6,984 bases of DNA, from NCBI GenBank assembly GCA_964359785.1, contig CAYHWL010000083.1, forward strand, positions 1 to 6,984, written 5' to 3'. Below, in pieces: positions 5,217-6,984 of this stretch. The stretch is from JACQSU01 sp964359785. Lineage in GTDB: Archaea > Nanobdellota > Nanobdellia > Woesearchaeales > JAGWAF01. Each line of letters starts with the position of its first letter. The stretch's first letter is position 1. The notes under the pieces are model-generated. The model saw only the letters and a program-made list of their open reading frames with translations. It had not been told where the DNA came from and ran no database searches. Both the position numbers and the translations under genes were made by a program.

Positions 5217-6893
5217 TCACTTATGCGTATACCAGAACATCAGTTTGCCCTTCTCTTTCTTATCCAGCCGGCAGTATCCGAATCTCTCGAATTGCACGAT
5301 ATCACCGACTTTGAGCGAATTGACCCCTTTCTCGGCTAGTCCCACGGCCACTCTTTTGTCAGGCATAAGCACCTCGACATCCACCAGGTCAGATGATTCT
5401 GGCAGCCAATGGATGATCATCTTTCCTTTTGACTTATACTCAGAGTGGTCTTGTGAGTGGTACTTGAATCCTTTTTTCTCTTTGACGAGATTCAGGACAT
5501 CCATGAGTCGGACCATATCCCCATCTTCCATCCCTTCAAGATCGGATTTAGCCACAAAGAATTCATCTGCTGTCGAGAATTTCCTCCCTCCTTTGTGGTT
5601 CTCATGGTGAAGATCAAGTTCTACGTCACGTCCAGGCGCCCCCTCGATTTTGATCTTGACAGGGTCCGCGACGAAGAAGAATCGATTGGACACGGGATCT
5701 ATCAATTTGCGGTTTATCGATTCGTAGACTGTGTTGTCGATCACGCCGCTTGCTTTCCCAAGTCCTACTGTCATGGCCAATTCATGGAACATCTCTGGCA
5801 CAAATCCTCTTCGGCGCAATGCCTTGATTGTGACAAGCGAGGGGTCATCCCATCCTATGTATTCCCCGCGCTCTATGCCAGCTCGTATCTCGCGTCCTTG
5901 GGTGGTCGTCCCCTTTATCTGGTATCTGCCGATCTCTCGCACGATAGGGTTTGGCAGTTTGAGCAGTCGGCGTATCTCATCGTGCAATTCTAGTCTTAGT
6001 TCGAATTCTTTTGATCGGATGATATGCGTTATCTTGAGTCCATCTTCTATCGCTGATTCGAAATCGTACATCGGCCATGTGCAATATTTATCTTTTTTGA
6101 GGAAATGTGGGGTGTAGCTTATCCTGAATATGACTGGATCCTTCATGACGCCATTCTTACTGGACATATCTCCCACAAGTCGCAATGTCCTCTCGCCTTC
6201 CTTGAATTTCTTCCCAAGCATCATATCCCATTCTTTAGTGTTTAGTTCAACGCTGTTCTTGCGGCACTTGCAAGGTTTTTCCTCTTCTCGTGATCTCTTT
6301 ACTGTCTCCTGGTCGCATGAACAGACAAAAGCGTTCTTATTTTTGATTAGTTTCTGCGCAAAATCGTAGTATATGTCCATCCGGTCGCTTGCGGCATATT
6401 CCTCGTCCCATTTCAGGCCTATCCATGCGAGGTCTTCTCTCATGGCGTTATAATACTCCATGGTGGATTTTTCGGGGTTGGTCTCTTCGAGCCTAAAGAT
6501 GCATTTGCCTTGATACAGTTTGGCGTAGGTGGATTGTATGATGAATACGAGCGCGTGCCCTATATGATTGTATTTGGATGGTTCTGGAGCTATGCGTGTC
6601 ACAACTTTGCCCATTTCAGCCCCTTTCAATTCAGGCAGTTTGTGCTCTTCTTTTGGTTTCTCTGCTAGCATCTCGGGCGCAAGTTTCATGAGTTCGGAGG
6701 TCTGTTTCTCGACACCTAATTTGTTCACTTCAACCACCACAAGATTGATTGTCTTGGCAAGCTCTTTTAGCCGCGTCTTGGCGTCAGGTATCTCTGTGAT
6801 TATCTTGCCTATGATGGATCCCGGATTTGCTTTGCCTTCGAATTTGATGGCATTCGCAAGCACGTGTTTGCGTATCAGTGTCTTTTCATCCAT
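5217..6893 (-). CDS. gltX: Glutamyl-tRNA synthetase, archaeal type
   Basis: This 558-residue class I synthetase has the archaeal/eukaryal GluRS layout. An N-terminal helical domain (1-95) carries the GKANPGSIIGK stretch. The Rossmann domain has HIGH at 110-113 and RLEETNP (134-140). A zinc knuckle is formed by Cys191, Cys193, Cys208 and Cys210. Then come YDFESAIEDGLKITHIIRSKE (split around 276-296) for amino-acid and tRNA acceptor handling, GWDDPSL (347-353), and a C-terminal double beta-barrel (about 395-558) that reads the anticodon. In archaea this enzyme is normally non-discriminating and glutamylates both tRNA-Glu and tRNA-Gln. The second class I signature is odd: the place where SKR- or STS-like residues are expected, before GWDDP, reads TTTQGRE (329-335). 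The start is supported by a TATA box 27 bp upstream, implying a leaderless mRNA. Confidence 0.95.
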   Translation of the reverse strand: MDEKTLIRKHVLANAIKFEGKANPGSIIGKIITEIPDAKTRLKELAKTINLVVVEVNKLGVEKQTSELMKLAPEMLAEKPKEEHKLPELKGAEMGKVVTRIAPEPSKYNHIGHALVFIIQSTYAKLYQGKCIFRLEETNPEKSTMEYYNAMREDLAWIGLKWDEEYAASDRMDIYYDFAQKLIKNKNAFVCSCDQETVKRSREEEKPCKCRKNSVELNTKEWDMMLGKKFKEGERTLRLVGDMSSKNGVMKDPVIFRISYTPHFLKKDKYCTWPMYDFESAIEDGLKITHIIRSKEFELRLELHDEIRRLLKLPNPIVREIGRYQIKGTTTQGREIRAGIERGEYIGWDDPSLVTIKALRRRGFVPEMFHELAMTVGLGKASGVIDNTVYESINRKLIDPVSNRFFFVADPVKIKIEGAPGRDVELDLHHENHKGGRKFSTADEFFVAKSDLEGMEDGDMVRLMDVLNLVKEKKGFKYHSQDHSEYKSKGKMIIHWLPESSDLVDVEVLMPDKRVAVGLAEKGVNSLKVGDIVQFERFGYCRLDKKEKGKLMFWYTHK

Positions 6894-6915
6894 GCACGAT
6901 GTGAGTTTAGTCCAA

Positions 6916-6924
6916 TATATAAAT
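6916..6924 (-). promoter_or_regulatory. TATA box of gltX
   Basis: ATTTATATA on the minus strand is centred 27 bp before the GluRS ATG, the canonical archaeal distance for a transcript that starts at the start codon. No Shine-Dalgarno is seen before the ATG. Confidence 0.65.
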
Positions 6925-6929
6925 ATGTT

Positions 6930-6984
6930 CTAGAATCTTATGAAGTTGAGTTTATCGACGTTATTGCGGGCTTTCTCTACTTTT
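6930..6984 (-). CDS. Possible C-terminus of an upstream gene (partial)
   Basis: Reading the minus strand from the window edge, one frame stays open for 17 codons and ends at a TAG at 6930-6932, giving KVEKARNNVDKLNFIRF. The peptide is plausible as a protein C-terminus, and its stop falls six bases before the gltX TATA box, a natural gene boundary. It is too short to identify, and another frame or no gene is possible. Confidence 0.35.
   Translation of the reverse strand, partial: KVEKARNNVDKLNFIRF

Noticed and set aside
5457..6117. Long plus-strand frames (178 and 128 aa) inside gltX
   Set aside because: They are antisense to a complete, conserved GluRS and their peptides show no domain or plausible start signals.

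Overview
The window looks archaeal, most likely from an uncultivated lineage with small genes; a DPANN-type genome is possible but cannot be settled from 7 kb. The evidence is a GluRS of the archaeal type (long N-terminal domain, CxC...CxC zinc knuckle), a tRNA-Gln with archaeal features and no encoded CCA, and several genes with an A/T-rich TATA-like box about 24-30 bp before the start codon. That spacing fits leaderless archaeal transcription.

Left third, minus strand (2127 down to 1): a tight cluster of a double zinc-knuckle protein, a holo-ACP synthase (AcpS-type phosphopantetheinyl transferase), and an AMP-forming acyl-CoA/acyl-ACP synthetase that runs off the left edge. Acyl activation next to carrier-protein priming is unusual in Archaea, whose lipids are isoprenoid and which mostly lack ACP-dependent fatty-acid synthesis. 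No carrier protein is visible in the window. A self-complementary TATA box (2152-2159) separates this cluster from a divergent pair on the plus strand: a small exported basic protein with two N-glycosylation sequons, and a family 2 glycosyltransferase overlapping it by 4 bp.

Centre: tRNA-Gln(TTG) at 3278-3350 is preceded by a perfect 14-bp palindrome and followed by an HD-domain phosphohydrolase gene. Beyond that gene lies a degenerate 46-nt tRNA-Gln copy that keeps the acceptor stem and a perfect 17-bp copy of the tRNA 3' end. The HD gene is therefore bracketed by an intact and a broken tRNA-Gln, resembling either a decayed integration site or a decayed tandem tRNA duplication. A strong hairpin follows at 4126-4152.

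Right half: a plus-strand pair (small membrane protein and a 61-aa CxxC...CxxC protein, overlapping by 4 bp) converges on a minus-strand pair (88-aa SH3-like protein and glutamyl-tRNA synthetase). The GluRS keeps HIGH but lacks a recognisable KMSKS-type motif. In archaea, GluRS normally charges tRNA-Gln with glutamate before GatDE amidates it, so this enzyme is expected to act on the tRNA encoded 2 kb away. The last 55 bp may hold the C-terminus of one more minus-strand gene.
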